64,000 bases of DNA from CAUZFZ01 sp963579025 (GTDB taxonomy: Bacteria; Planctomycetota; Planctomycetia; Planctomycetales; Planctomycetaceae). This document shows positions 8,582 to 17,924 of this stretch, piece by piece. Each line of letters opens with the position of its first letter. The stretch's first letter is position 1. The notes below the pieces were generated by a model, which was not told the origin of the DNA, ran no database searches, and saw nothing but the letters and a program-made list of their open reading frames with translations. The position numbers and the translations under genes are program-made. The stretch lies in the NCBI GenBank assembly GCA_963579025.1, contig CAUZFZ010000028.1, positions 1 to 64,000 of the forward strand, written 5' to 3'.

Positions 8582-10027
8582 TTACCGACGCGCGGGCTTG
8601 CGATAGTCGAGTGGCGGCTTCTGGCCGTCCTGCATGAGTGTCTTGTATTCGCGTTCGCCAAGTCGGACTGCGTGCTCGTCCTGTGCCTCCTGCAACGTCG
8701 CCGGACTCGTAAAGAGGTCCCAGGCAGATGCTGCCAGGACTCGGGCTGCCAGGTTCATGCCTTTGCGCCCGATGCTTGTGCCGCCGGCAGCAACGGCCTG
8801 CCAGGAATGCCCCGGCGTTCCCGGTACCCAACATGCTGTTGTGAAACCCGTCGTCGGCACCAGCCAGGACACATCGCCGACATCCGTCGAGCCCTTACCG
8901 ATACTGCCGCTGCGGTCCTTGACCGTTTTGATGCTGTCGAGCGACAGACGCCGCTGCAGCGTTTCCTGAATCCTCACGGCAAACTGCAGTTCCTCGTCCG
9001 TGTATGTCAGGTCGACCAGCTCCTGCAGATTCCGCATGGTCACGTCGGCAAGGACGTTGTTGGGCAGAATCTCTCGAATGCCGCCTTCAAAGCGAACCTC
9101 GAGTTTTGTCTCCGTTGCCAGAGCCCCGGCCCGAGCGCACAACAGCAGCCGGTCATACAATCCGCGGACGACGTCGCCATCGGGATGACGAATGTAGTAG
9201 TAGACCTCACTGAAATCCGGCACGACGTTGGGAGCCCGACCGCCGAAAGTGATCACGTGGTGAATGCGCGTCATGTCCGGTGTGTGTTCGCGCAGCAGTT
9301 GAGCGGCGAAATTGGTCAGTTCGACGGCATCCAGCGCCGAGCGACCCTGTTCCGGAGCCCCGGCGGCATGCGCCGACTTGCCGTGAAAACGAAACTTGAC
9401 CGCCATCCGCGACAGTGTCGATCGGTCGCCGGCTGAATTCTCGTGACTGGGATGCCAGTGCAGGACGGCGTCGCAGTCTTCGAATGCTCCGGCCTGAGCC
9501 ATAAAGACTTTGCCGCTGCCCCCTTCTTCCGCGGGGCAGCCGTAAAACCGAACTGTACCCTTCAGCTCGCCGGCTTTGATGCGTTCGGCGATCGCGATGG
9601 CTGCGGATGCCGAGGCTGCTCCGAACAGGTGATGCCCGCAGGCATGACCGCTGTCAGCGTCGGGCCGAGGTTCGCGGACGGGGACATCCTGTTGAGAAAG
9701 TCCAGGCAGCGCGTCGTATTCACCGAGGATGCCGATCACCGGTTCGCCGGAGCCGAACGTAGCGGTAAAAGCGGTGGGGATGCCCGCTGTCTTTCGCTCG
9801 ACCTTGAAGTCGGCCGACGCGAGCAGCCCGGCGAGTAACTCTGCCGATTCCGTCTCCTGATACCCAGGCTCGGCCAGCTCCCAGATTTGTCGCGCGACCG
9901 TCCAGACCTCGTCGTCGCGATCATTGATGGACTTGTAAAGAACATGCTTGTCCGCCAGAGCTGAGCTGTGCGACACGCACAGGACGCACATCAGAGTGGC
10001 GATCCGCCTGGTCATCGAAATCTTCAT
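8582..10027 (-). CDS. M20-family amidohydrolase (AbgB-like), exported
   Basis: A 481-residue member of the M20/amidohydrolase family resembling aminobenzoyl-glutamate utilisation protein B. Seen in order: a signal peptide after the ATG at 10027 (MKISMTRRIATLMCVLCV), GILGEYDALPGLSQ, the metal ligands SGHACGHHLFG, PAEEGGSGK and HWHPS, the dimerisation-domain start KSAHAAGAPEQG, and the C-terminal ligand segment GTPGHSW. These dizinc enzymes hydrolyse amide bonds in small acylated amino acids. Export to the periplasm is inferred from the leader. The 266-bp region to the divergent HEAT-repeat gene must hold both promoters. Confidence 0.85.
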   Translation of the reverse strand: MKISMTRRIATLMCVLCVSHSSALADKHVLYKSINDRDDEVWTVARQIWELAEPGYQETESAELLAGLLASADFKVERKTAGIPTAFTATFGSGEPVIGILGEYDALPGLSQQDVPVREPRPDADSGHACGHHLFGAASASAAIAIAERIKAGELKGTVRFYGCPAEEGGSGKVFMAQAGAFEDCDAVLHWHPSHENSAGDRSTLSRMAVKFRFHGKSAHAAGAPEQGRSALDAVELTNFAAQLLREHTPDMTRIHHVITFGGRAPNVVPDFSEVYYYIRHPDGDVVRGLYDRLLLCARAGALATETKLEVRFEGGIREILPNNVLADVTMRNLQELVDLTYTDEELQFAVRIQETLQRRLSLDSIKTVKDRSGSIGKGSTDVGDVSWLVPTTGFTTACWVPGTPGHSWQAVAAGGTSIGRKGMNLAARVLAASAWDLFTSPATLQEAQDEHAVRLGEREYKTLMQDGQKPPLDYRKPARR

Positions 10028-10293
10028 GACGATCGTGTCCTGCTCAGGTCCGCTGGATAACGCGAGTGTCCGGTAGCGCGGAATCCTGGAAGCGTCCTGA
10101 CACAGGTGCAAGGGCCGCGGAAGATGCGGAACTTTCGGAAGACTCGCGTCACGTGACCGGATCGGCCCGGCATGTCGTGATCCGGCCCGCAACGAGCAAT
10201 CAAAGCCGATTGAGTGTCACGTTTCACCGAGCCACCAGTTAAGCTCTCGTCACGTGAATCAGGGCACTCGGACCGCTGATCGACGAGAGCGTT

Positions 10294-12918
10294 ATGCGAA
10301 ACTCACTGTTACTGGCGATCTGGTGCCTGCTCGTTCCCGGGGCGCTGTCAGCACAGAACGACGGAGTCCCGCAGGCGGCTGGCCAGAAGGGAGTCGCCGA
10401 ATCCCCGCTGCAGATAACGAATGCGGAACTCGGGGCCTGGGATTCCGGTACGGATGACGAAATTCGCTGGCTGGTGCTGGACGTAACGGTGACAAACACG
10501 TCCAGCAACGAGTTGATTGTGCCGGTTCGGACATGGCGTCTGAACGTCGCCGACGAGGACTATTCTCCGCAGCCTCTGGCGGACGCGCCTGACGGTCTCT
10601 TCGTGTCCATCGGAGATGACGTCGTTGACGTCAGCGACTTTGTGATGAGTGAGTTGAAGATTCCGGCCGGGCAAGCTGCTCGAACATGGCTCACGTTTTC
10701 GAATATCCCGGCGGGAACGCACGTGCCGGACATGACGCTCGCATGTCAGCCGAACGAGACCCTGAAGCTCAATGTTGATCTGAATGCCCTGTACGCCGAA
10801 CGGCTTGGATTGTCCGTCGAGCGGCTTGGGCCTGGCAAAGGACTGACACTGCTGCAGATCAAGGGGAAGCTTGGCTCGATCAATGTTGGAACGCTGGCCG
10901 ATACGTTCGACACGTCGATCGAACAGGGGCTGTCCCGGTTTGTGGTGTCGCTCAACCAGGCCGCGGAGCCAGCCGACGTCGAAGTCCTGGACTGGCTGCG
11001 TCAAGTCGCGAGATCGTCCGGCCTCAACGAAATGTACCACCATCGATTTCCGTCGCCGCCGACGCATCGGATCACGGTATACATGGTGAACCCCGAGAGC
11101 CCCGGTGAATCGCCTGACGACGCGACCAACGACTGGTGGGATCGAAACATTCATAACTCGCTGGCATCCGCAGTGATTGCTGCGATCCGGCCGCTGTGTC
11201 GACAGGCGCCGCGCGGTGCTCTGCTGCAGGAGATTCGCAGCGGACATCCGTTGTCGCGTCAGGCCGTGCTGATCGGCGGAGCCCAGAAACTGGCAACCGG
11301 CGACTTGCCGCTGATCGTCCGGTTGACGAACGACGAATCGCCCGGCCTGCGGCGGGCAGCGGTCAGCGCACTGCGACACTTCGGTGAAGACGCGGCGATT
11401 GAAACCCTGACCCGTCTGGCCAGTGCAAACGATTCCGACCTCGCAAAGGCGGCCGTTGAGAGTCTGGCCGCATCACGATACACGGTGGCGCACGGGCAAC
11501 TGGCGAAGCTGTTGAAACAGAACGAGCCGGGACTGCGCGGCCGCGTGCTCGCCGCGATGGCCCAAACGCCTCGGCCAGTCTGGTCGGAACCGTTGTATCG
11601 ACTGGCATCCGGCGGCGACCGAGCTGTGCGGGCGGAAGTGCTCAGCGCACTGACGGCTGTCGGACATCCCGGCCTTCCTGGACTGTTGCGGGAAAGTCTG
11701 CGGGATGCCGATGCCTCACTGAGTGCCGCGGCTCTGACACAGCTTATGAATCGGAACGACTCGGAAAGTGAGCAACTCGCGTTGCAGTGGACTCTGCGGA
11801 AACTCGAGACCGAACCGCCCTCGCCACAGGTACTGTCGTTCCTGAAACGGATGCGTGATGCCCGGGCGATTCCGCTGCTGATGAAGCATCTGGGAGAACC
11901 GTCGAAGCAGCGTCTCACAACGATCCAGACCATTCTGGCCATTGGCGATGAACGGGCCGCCGAAGAACTGGGTGGTCGATTCAAAGACCTGAGCGGAGCG
12001 GAACGGAAATTCGTCATCACCGCACTGCACGCGGTCGGCAGCCCGATGTTCCGGCAACTGGCCGGGCAGATCATGACCGGGAAGAGCAGTAAGCTTGTGG
12101 ACCAGGTGGCCGAACTGCTTTCCGAAGAGGCCAGTCCCTGGGCCGTCGATCTGCTTAGCACGGCGATGTCGAACGCCACGAAGAAGAAGCGGTTTATTCC
12201 GCTGTGTCAGGCGCTGGCCACCATCGGCTTGCCGCAGGCTCGGACCGTGCTTCGTCAGGCAGCAGCTCCGGACGCCGAGAGATTTCGCGGAGCGGCGAAG
12301 CAGGCGCTCGAGATGCTCTACCAGAATTCACCGGCCATGCAGTTTGTGATTCAGGGGATGAGTGCTTATCAGGATGAAGACAACCTGACGCTCGCGCTGT
12401 TGCATTTCGAAGTGGCTGTCGAAGTTGACCCCGAGCTGCCCTACGCGCGTCAGGAACGCGGCAACATGATCCTGCGACTGCCCACGGTCGAAGAGAAGCG
12501 ACTGCAGGATGCACGGACAGACTTCGCAAAATTACTGGAAATTGACCCGACGGATACGTTCGGGCATACGGGACTGAGCCTGGTCGATGTCCGCCTGGGC
12601 CAACTGGAGCGCGGTATCGCGTCGAGCGAGAAGCTGCGTGAGAGTCACCGTCAGGATCCGCTTTATCTTTACAACATGGCGTGCATCTACGGTCGAGCGA
12701 TTGAGTCCCTGGAATCTCAGGAGAACCCGCCGCAGAACCGTGAAGAGCTGATCAGCACGTATCGTCAGAAAGCGTTGGACGACCTGCGCAGCTCAATCGC
12801 CAATGGACTGGACGACTACAATCGCGAGTGGATGACGCGCGACCCGGATCTGAAAACGATCCAGAACAGTCCTGATTTCGAGAAGCTGTTCGAGTCCGGC
12901 GATCTGCCACAGGAGTAA
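10294..12918 (+). CDS. Secreted HEAT-repeat and TPR protein
   Basis: An 874-residue protein with a clear signal peptide (MRNSLLLAIWCLLVPGALSA). Residues about 30-160 look like a beta-rich domain, about 330-680 are alternating alpha-helical repeats of HEAT type (for example LIVRLTNDESPGLRRAAVSA and LLKQNEPGLRGRVLAAMAQ), and about 690-850 contain TPR-like helices (LLHFEVAVEVDPELPYARQ, LLEIDPTDTFGHTGLSL). Such proteins are scaffolds for protein-protein contacts in the planctomycete periplasm. I see no catalytic motif. It is monocistronic, followed by a 119-bp gap. Confidence 0.75.
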   Translation: MRNSLLLAIWCLLVPGALSAQNDGVPQAAGQKGVAESPLQITNAELGAWDSGTDDEIRWLVLDVTVTNTSSNELIVPVRTWRLNVADEDYSPQPLADAPDGLFVSIGDDVVDVSDFVMSELKIPAGQAARTWLTFSNIPAGTHVPDMTLACQPNETLKLNVDLNALYAERLGLSVERLGPGKGLTLLQIKGKLGSINVGTLADTFDTSIEQGLSRFVVSLNQAAEPADVEVLDWLRQVARSSGLNEMYHHRFPSPPTHRITVYMVNPESPGESPDDATNDWWDRNIHNSLASAVIAAIRPLCRQAPRGALLQEIRSGHPLSRQAVLIGGAQKLATGDLPLIVRLTNDESPGLRRAAVSALRHFGEDAAIETLTRLASANDSDLAKAAVESLAASRYTVAHGQLAKLLKQNEPGLRGRVLAAMAQTPRPVWSEPLYRLASGGDRAVRAEVLSALTAVGHPGLPGLLRESLRDADASLSAAALTQLMNRNDSESEQLALQWTLRKLETEPPSPQVLSFLKRMRDARAIPLLMKHLGEPSKQRLTTIQTILAIGDERAAEELGGRFKDLSGAERKFVITALHAVGSPMFRQLAGQIMTGKSSKLVDQVAELLSEEASPWAVDLLSTAMSNATKKKRFIPLCQALATIGLPQARTVLRQAAAPDAERFRGAAKQALEMLYQNSPAMQFVIQGMSAYQDEDNLTLALLHFEVAVEVDPELPYARQERGNMILRLPTVEEKRLQDARTDFAKLLEIDPTDTFGHTGLSLVDVRLGQLERGIASSEKLRESHRQDPLYLYNMACIYGRAIESLESQENPPQNREELISTYRQKALDDLRSSIANGLDDYNREWMTRDPDLKTIQNSPDFEKLFESGDLPQE

Positions 12919-13037
12919 GGTCGGCGCCGTTGACGGACCGTCGTAGCTGCGCTCTGCAGCGGGGCTGATATTCGGGGATTCTTGCGACGCCGGTATGATC
13001 TGCCGAAGTCGTAGTCCCCCCGCGTCAGGAGTCGGCC

Positions 13038-14225
13038 ATGCAGGCGATCGTCAGGACAGGATGCGTGCTGCTCGTTCTGTCCGTAATTCCGGTCACGGCA
13101 GAAGATGCCGAAGACGGGACGTCAGAACGGAAGCGCTTCCGCCCGATGATCGAGGCTCACGAAGTGCGCCCGCATGTCGAGTTTCTCGCCAGCGAGGAAC
13201 TGCGTGGCCGCCGCGGCCGAGATGCTGCGAAGGCGGCCGAGTATCTTCGAGCGCACTTCGAGCGGCTGAAGCTGCTGCCGCTGTTTGAAGACGGCGGGTA
13301 TTTTCAGAGCATTCCCGGCCCGCCGCGCGATGACGGGACACAGACGAAATATGGCCAGAATGTGGGAGCTTGGCTGCCAGGCTGCGATCCGAAGCTGCGC
13401 GACGAGTTCATTATCGTGAGTGCTCATTACGATCATCTTGGAGTGCGGGGCGGTGAGATTTACCCGGGGGCTGACGACAACGGGAGCGGTACATCCATGC
13501 TGCTGGAGGTTGCCGAGGAATTCGCCAGCCTGACGCCCCGTCCGAAGCGCAGCCTTGTCTTCATTGGATTCGACCTGGAAGAGCGTCTGCTGTGGGGTTC
13601 GCGGTGGTTTGCCTCGCATCCACCGTGGCCGATCGAGCAGGTCAAGCTGTTCACCACGGCCGACATGATTGGTCGCTCCCTGGGTGACCTGCCACTTAAG
13701 ACGGTGTTCGTACTTGGCAGCGAGCATGGTCACGGACTCAATGAGACTCTGGACGAGATCGGTGAGCCGGAAGGCCTCACGACGGCCCGGATGGGTATCG
13801 ATCTGATCGGGACTCGCAGCGACTATGGCCCGTTCCGTGACCGCAAGATCCCATTCTTATTCTTCTCGACAGGCGAGCACCCGGATTACCACAAGCCAAC
13901 GGATCTGCCGGACCGGATCAACTACGAACAGGTCGCTGCCGTTTCGAGCCTGATCTTTCGCGTAACTCAAACGGTCGCGGATGCCGACGTGACTCCGGAA
14001 TGGGACGGAGACGTTGAGCCTCAATTAAGCGAGGTCCGCTCTGTCCACCGGATTGCTACCACGCTGCTCGCGACGGGAGAGGGTCAGTTGAACAACTTTC
14101 AGAAGTTCATTGTCAATCAGGCGGAGGTCACGACGCGACAGATTCTGGAACGAGGTCGCGTGACACCCGACGAACGCGTCGCCCTGATCCGTATTGCGCA
14201 GATCCTGCTGCTGTCCGTTTTCTGA
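13038..14225 (+). CDS. M28-family zinc peptidase, secreted
   Basis: A 395-residue protein with a short signal peptide (about residues 1-21) and an M28 aminopeptidase-type catalytic domain. Metal and catalytic residues are visible: His130/Asp132 in SAHYDHLG, Asp146 in GADDNGSG, the Glu pair in FDLEERLLWGS (about 181-182), Asp in TTADMIG, and a C-terminal His in STGEHPDYHKPTD. Family members remove N-terminal residues from peptides or act on related small amides using two zinc ions. The final ~60 residues extend past the usual domain. It is convergent with the symporter gene, only 58 bp apart. Confidence 0.88.
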   Translation: MQAIVRTGCVLLVLSVIPVTAEDAEDGTSERKRFRPMIEAHEVRPHVEFLASEELRGRRGRDAAKAAEYLRAHFERLKLLPLFEDGGYFQSIPGPPRDDGTQTKYGQNVGAWLPGCDPKLRDEFIIVSAHYDHLGVRGGEIYPGADDNGSGTSMLLEVAEEFASLTPRPKRSLVFIGFDLEERLLWGSRWFASHPPWPIEQVKLFTTADMIGRSLGDLPLKTVFVLGSEHGHGLNETLDEIGEPEGLTTARMGIDLIGTRSDYGPFRDRKIPFLFFSTGEHPDYHKPTDLPDRINYEQVAAVSSLIFRVTQTVADADVTPEWDGDVEPQLSEVRSVHRIATTLLATGEGQLNNFQKFIVNQAEVTTRQILERGRVTPDERVALIRIAQILLLSVF

Positions 14226-14283
14226 CCCACCGGGTGTACCAATTGACCTCGACGTGAAAACGTTCGCTGCCGTTGTCGGTAAC

Positions 14284-16236
14284 TTACACAGCGGGCTGGC
14301 CTCCGGTTCCGTCCGAGGTCGCGGTTCCGTCGGTCATCAGGGATACGGCGACAAGCGTCAGGAATCCCAGCGGGATCGTCACGATGCCGGGCTGACTGAA
14401 CGGGGTCAGAGCGTCCTCGGCCGGAAGACCGTAGACCTTCGCAAACGTGTCGGCGCTGAGCAGAATCCAGCCGAGCGAACTGACCATGCCAACGATGACC
14501 GCGGCAATAATGCCCTGACTGGTCGTTCGCTTCCAGAAGAGCAGCATGATCAGTGATGGCAAATTCGCTGAAGCCGCCACACTGAAGGCCCAGCCGACCA
14601 GATAGCTGACGTTGAGATCCTCGAACAGGATGCCCAGTACGATCGCGATCGCTCCGACGACTACCGATGCCAGTTTGGCCACGCGGACCTGATCCGAATC
14701 ACTCAACTTTATGCCGAAAAAGCTGATCACAAGGTCATGCGTTACAGCGCCGGCCGACGCGAGGATCAGTCCGCTGACCGTTCCCAGCACCGTCGTAAAC
14801 GCGATGGCCGAGATCACGGCGAACAGCCACTCGCCCATACTGCGTGCGAGCAACGGAGCGGCCATGTTGGACGTCGTGACATCCATCCAACCACTCGTCA
14901 TGGCACCGAGTCCCAGATACAGCGTCAGGACATAGAAGAACCCGATACTCGCGATGCCCACAATTGTGCTCTTTCGCGCGCTGGCTGCATCCTTGACTGT
15001 GTAGTACCGAATGAGAATGTGCGGCAGCGAGGCCGTCCCACAGAACAGCGCCAGCATCAGTGACAGGAAATTCAGCTTGTCGATGGGGTCGTCGCTGCGG
15101 ATGCCTTTGAACCGAGGATGCTCGCCCGGACGCAGAACCTGGCTGCCCGGTGTCGGTTTCTGAAAGTACACGGTGGTTTTCGAGCCATCGGCCATACTTA
15201 ACTTCTGGTTTCCCCACAGAACGACCACGCTCTCCTGCAGCGTGCTGAAGAACGACAGTGGCCCCAACGGTCCGGTGTTTTCTTTCCCATCCGGCAGACT
15301 GAAAATGTGCCCGACGGAATGGAGTTCAGGTTCTCCCTTCTTGTCACCTTTGAGCTGCCCGTTGACGAAAATGTCGCCATTGGCTTTCTCCGTCAGTGTC
15401 TGAGCTTCCAGCAACCAGGTCTGACGTCCATCTGCCGTGTCGAATTCGTACTGCGTAAAGACGGCGTCCGCTCCCGATTCATCGCGATATCTGAGGAACG
15501 GCGTGTCGGCCCACGGGCCATCCGCTTCGAAGATCGGAGTCCACTTTGCGGGCTCGTTGACGAAATCGTCCGGTTTCTGGATCGCTCGCAGGCCAAGCGC
15601 TTCGCCCGTGCCCTCTGACTGAAATCCACGGTTGAGAATCATGACCGTCAGGACAGCGCTGAAGGCGACCAGCAGCGAGCCTTTCAGGAACTGCACCCAG
15701 GTCGTCGAGACCATGCCGGCCGTGACGACAATGATGATCACCACAGCGCCGACGATGACGACACCAACCCAGTGCGGGAAACCGAGCAGCGGACGTACCA
15801 GCACGCCCGCTCCAACCATCTGCGGGATCAGATAAAAAATACTCACGGCGAGCGTGCTGATGCCGGCCGCCAGCTTGATTCCGCGCGACTGAAACTTCGC
15901 ATCGAGCGCATCTGCGAACGTGAACTTGCCCAGCCGCTTCATCGGTTCGGCGACGACGAACAGCGCCACAATCCAGCCGGCCAAGTAGCCAATCGAGTAC
16001 AGGAATCCGTCGTACCCGTAGAAGGCGATCATCCCGCAGATGCCAAGGAACGACGCCGCGGACAGGTAATCACCGGCGAACGCGACTCCGTTAACGAACC
16101 AGGGAATCTGACCATGTGCTGCAAAATAGCCCTGCGAGGACTGGGCCTTGCGTCCCAGGTAGAAGCTGAGCCCCAGCGTGATCCCCACGAAGATGAAGAA
16201 GATCACCACCGCGATCGCAGAAGGTTCGTAGATCAC
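14284..16236 (-). CDS. Sodium:solute symporter (ActP/acetate-permease type) with soluble insert
   Basis: A 650-residue SSS-family transporter. The GTG at 16236 is taken as start: it overlaps the stop of the DUF485 gene as GTGA and follows a GGAGG-like site. Many membrane segments are visible, with the family signatures GYFAAHGQIPWFVNGVAFAG and the later LSVAASANLPSL-type helix (FSVAASANLPSLIMLLFW). ActP-like proteins import acetate and other short-chain carboxylates with Na+. Oddly, residues about 205-385 form a hydrophilic insert between membrane segments, making it roughly 100 residues longer than a usual ActP. Pairing with DUF485 supports the ActP assignment; the actual substrate is not shown. 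Confidence 0.85.
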   Translation of the reverse strand: MIYEPSAIAVVIFFIFVGITLGLSFYLGRKAQSSQGYFAAHGQIPWFVNGVAFAGDYLSAASFLGICGMIAFYGYDGFLYSIGYLAGWIVALFVVAEPMKRLGKFTFADALDAKFQSRGIKLAAGISTLAVSIFYLIPQMVGAGVLVRPLLGFPHWVGVVIVGAVVIIIVVTAGMVSTTWVQFLKGSLLVAFSAVLTVMILNRGFQSEGTGEALGLRAIQKPDDFVNEPAKWTPIFEADGPWADTPFLRYRDESGADAVFTQYEFDTADGRQTWLLEAQTLTEKANGDIFVNGQLKGDKKGEPELHSVGHIFSLPDGKENTGPLGPLSFFSTLQESVVVLWGNQKLSMADGSKTTVYFQKPTPGSQVLRPGEHPRFKGIRSDDPIDKLNFLSLMLALFCGTASLPHILIRYYTVKDAASARKSTIVGIASIGFFYVLTLYLGLGAMTSGWMDVTTSNMAAPLLARSMGEWLFAVISAIAFTTVLGTVSGLILASAGAVTHDLVISFFGIKLSDSDQVRVAKLASVVVGAIAIVLGILFEDLNVSYLVGWAFSVAASANLPSLIMLLFWKRTTSQGIIAAVIVGMVSSLGWILLSADTFAKVYGLPAEDALTPFSQPGIVTIPLGFLTLVAVSLMTDGTATSDGTGGQPAV

Positions 16237-16487
16237 TGTCCACCCTCCCGCGAGTCGCTCGCATCCGAATTCGGACCATCTTCGCGGCATAACCAGCCGT
16301 AAAGCAGTGCCAGCAGCAGGGCGGCAACAATCAGCCCGAACCCGTACAGAATCGCGAGATTCACGCCCGGGATGGGTGTCAGCTCCATGGTTGCGGGTGA
16401 GAAGGCGTTGATCAGAACGAATCCGCCATACAGCAGGAGATAGACTCCGAAGAGCACCATCCCGATTCGCGCATTCCGTGTTTCCAT
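16233..16487 (-). CDS. DUF485-like small membrane partner of the symporter
   Basis: An 84-residue protein with two hydrophobic segments (MVLFGVYLLLYGGFVLINAF and LAILYGFGLIVAALLLALLY) and a charged tail, matching the layout of YjcH/DUF485 proteins that are encoded immediately before ActP in many bacteria. The ATG at 16487 is preferred to one at 16517 because GAGG stands ahead of it. Its stop overlaps the symporter's GTG start by four bases (GTGA), so the two are probably translationally coupled. Confidence 0.8.
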   Translation of the reverse strand: METRNARIGMVLFGVYLLLYGGFVLINAFSPATMELTPIPGVNLAILYGFGLIVAALLLALLYGWLCREDGPNSDASDSREGGQ

Positions 16488-16626
16488 GAGTTCCTCGCGG
16501 CACCTGTGGTCAATCACTGAAGCCGGCGATTGTGACGGGACGGTACGTCTAAGACCACTCAGCCCAGACGCACTTCTGGCTATGGGCTGACTGGCGGTGA
16601 GGACTCCGACTCTGAAAGACGTCGAA

Positions 16627-17064
16627 TCAAGGATCTGTCATTCGTGGCACGTTTCGTTTCAGAATTGCAACGACCTCACCATACGCCGCTCCGATGAGTC
16701 CATTGAGACTAAGCGTAATGTCTTCCAACGGCCCGAGTTTGCTGGTCCAACTACCGTTTTCAAGTTGTCGGGCAGCGTGCGTTGGGCAGTTGCCGCGCGC
16801 GTACAATGCGATCTTTTCGAAGCCTTGCTCCGGCTCAGCAGGCTGGCTGGACTGGAATCCAAGTGACTCAAACACGCCGACGAACGCCTCAATCGACTCG
16901 TCTCGTGGAACCTCGTCAGGCCAGTATCCGAGCTCCAACGGATCGGGCTACCACCACCGCTGGTCGTCGTTGGCTGCCCATGCAATGCAGTTGTAACGCG
17001 GAGTTCGCCGGCTGGTGACTTGCCATGTGCTGTCGTTCAGTCCAGGAAATGCGTCAGTCAGCAT
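16627..17064 (-). pseudogene. Conserved hypothetical (DUF7689-like) interrupted by an in-frame TAG
   Basis: From ATG 17064 the frame encodes FPGLNDSTWQVTSRRTPRYN, then CIAWAANDDQRWW, and hits TAG at 16950-16948. The same frame continues as PDPLELGYWPDEVPRDES and ends with GNCPTHAARQLENGSWTSKL and YGEVVAILKR, all recognisable parts of one ~145-residue family (DUF7689 as I recall it). Homologues read RWWWPDP here, so TGG to TAG is the simplest change. Function is unknown. The start lies 2 nt after the stop of the gene at 17067-17384, a gene order I remember from many unrelated bacteria. Consensus error is the alternative to a real pseudogene. Confidence 0.75.
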
Positions 17065-17066
17065 GG

Positions 17067-17384
17067 TCAGCAATACCCCTGCTGCTGTCCCCATTCGAGC
17101 CATGCATCGCTCATCGCGATCAGCGATCCCTGCGCGTCGCGAGGCACCGGATCCACACCCGAAATACACCGCAGAGCCCAGAACCAGTGATCGGGCTCAC
17201 GTTTCAATTCTTCGAGCAGGAACGGTATCGCTGCCGGGCCCATCCCGATGATCTCCTGGTAGGCTGCTGTCAGTGCCATCTCAGTGAGGGACGACGTCAG
17301 TCCTCGCTGCTGCCGCCAGGCTTCCGCGAGGCGCCGAAATCGCTCGATACTGACTGGTTGTGGTGCCAGAGTTGTGTCACCCAT
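17067..17384 (-). CDS. Conserved hypothetical protein, first gene of a two-gene cassette
   Basis: A 105-residue soluble protein with the hallmark AAYQEIIGMGPAAIPFLLEE followed by LKREPDHWFWALRCISGVDP, and a closing DAWLEWGQQQGY. This family recurs beside the DUF7689-like protein encoded just downstream (2-nt gap here). Function is unknown; the compact pair, erratic distribution and proximity to an MNT gene would fit a defence or toxin-antitoxin-like module, but this is conjecture. It looks intact, whereas its partner is broken. Confidence 0.7.
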   Translation of the reverse strand: MGDTTLAPQPVSIERFRRLAEAWRQQRGLTSSLTEMALTAAYQEIIGMGPAAIPFLLEELKREPDHWFWALRCISGVDPVPRDAQGSLIAMSDAWLEWGQQQGYC

Positions 17385-17459
17385 CGTGTGCCTCGAGTAT
17401 CAACAGAAAAAGCGAATGGCATCAGTGGGAAACAGGTGCCACTCGCGCGACATGTACGC

Positions 17460-17762
17460 TCACGCGACATGCACCAGGTCCCTTTCAATGTACGGCCTGA
17501 GTTCTTCACGTATGGCTGGCTGAGTGACCAGGTCGACCGGACGGTCGAGCCGTTCTTCCAGGAATGCCTTCAGGCCAAAGAATCCATCAAATGTCGCGGG
17601 ACCATCGAATTCAACGAGGACATCAACATCACTGTCGACCGAGTCTTCGTCGCGACTGACAGAGCCAAAAATGCCGAGCGATCGAACGCCGAAAACCCGC
17701 GCAACGACGTCGCGTTCCTGTTTGAGAATGTCGAGCGTGTTTTGCCGACCAGTGACCACCAT
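17460..17762 (-). CDS. MNT-type minimal nucleotidyltransferase
   Basis: A 100-residue protein with the nucleotidyltransferase motif GSVSRDEDSVDSDVD (Gly33, Ser34, with metal-binding Asp45 and Asp47) and the second strand DLVTQPAI. Such minimal nucleotidyltransferases act as antitoxins that AMPylate a HEPN (HepT) toxin. An AAGGAAG site precedes ATG 17762. No HEPN-like reading frame lies on either side: upstream is the ThuA gene region and downstream the two-gene hypothetical cassette. It is therefore an orphan antitoxin, part of a system with an unrecognised partner, or an unrelated nucleotidyltransferase. Confidence 0.82.
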   Translation of the reverse strand: MVVTGRQNTLDILKQERDVVARVFGVRSLGIFGSVSRDEDSVDSDVDVLVEFDGPATFDGFFGLKAFLEERLDRPVDLVTQPAIREELRPYIERDLVHVA

Positions 17763-17924
17763 TCGAGCTTCCTTCGAAAGACTGACGGATATGTTAACAG
17801 AGGGCGCACGAAAACGAGGTCACGATTTCAGTGCGCGGTCGTTGGTGCAGACTTTCCCTATCGCGCTATACTGCTGGAAACCTCGAAATCATCTGCTGCA
17901 TGCAGCCAGTTCAAGGAGCATCTC

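Noticed and set aside
11259..12179. 306-codon minus-strand open frame
   Set aside because: Antisense to the HEAT-repeat gene; Ser/Arg-rich, no start signal.
17025..17924. 300-codon N-terminal extension of the ThuA-like protein
   Set aside because: It is antisense to the MNT and hypothetical genes, and the signal peptide begins at ATG 17925 with a good ribosome site.
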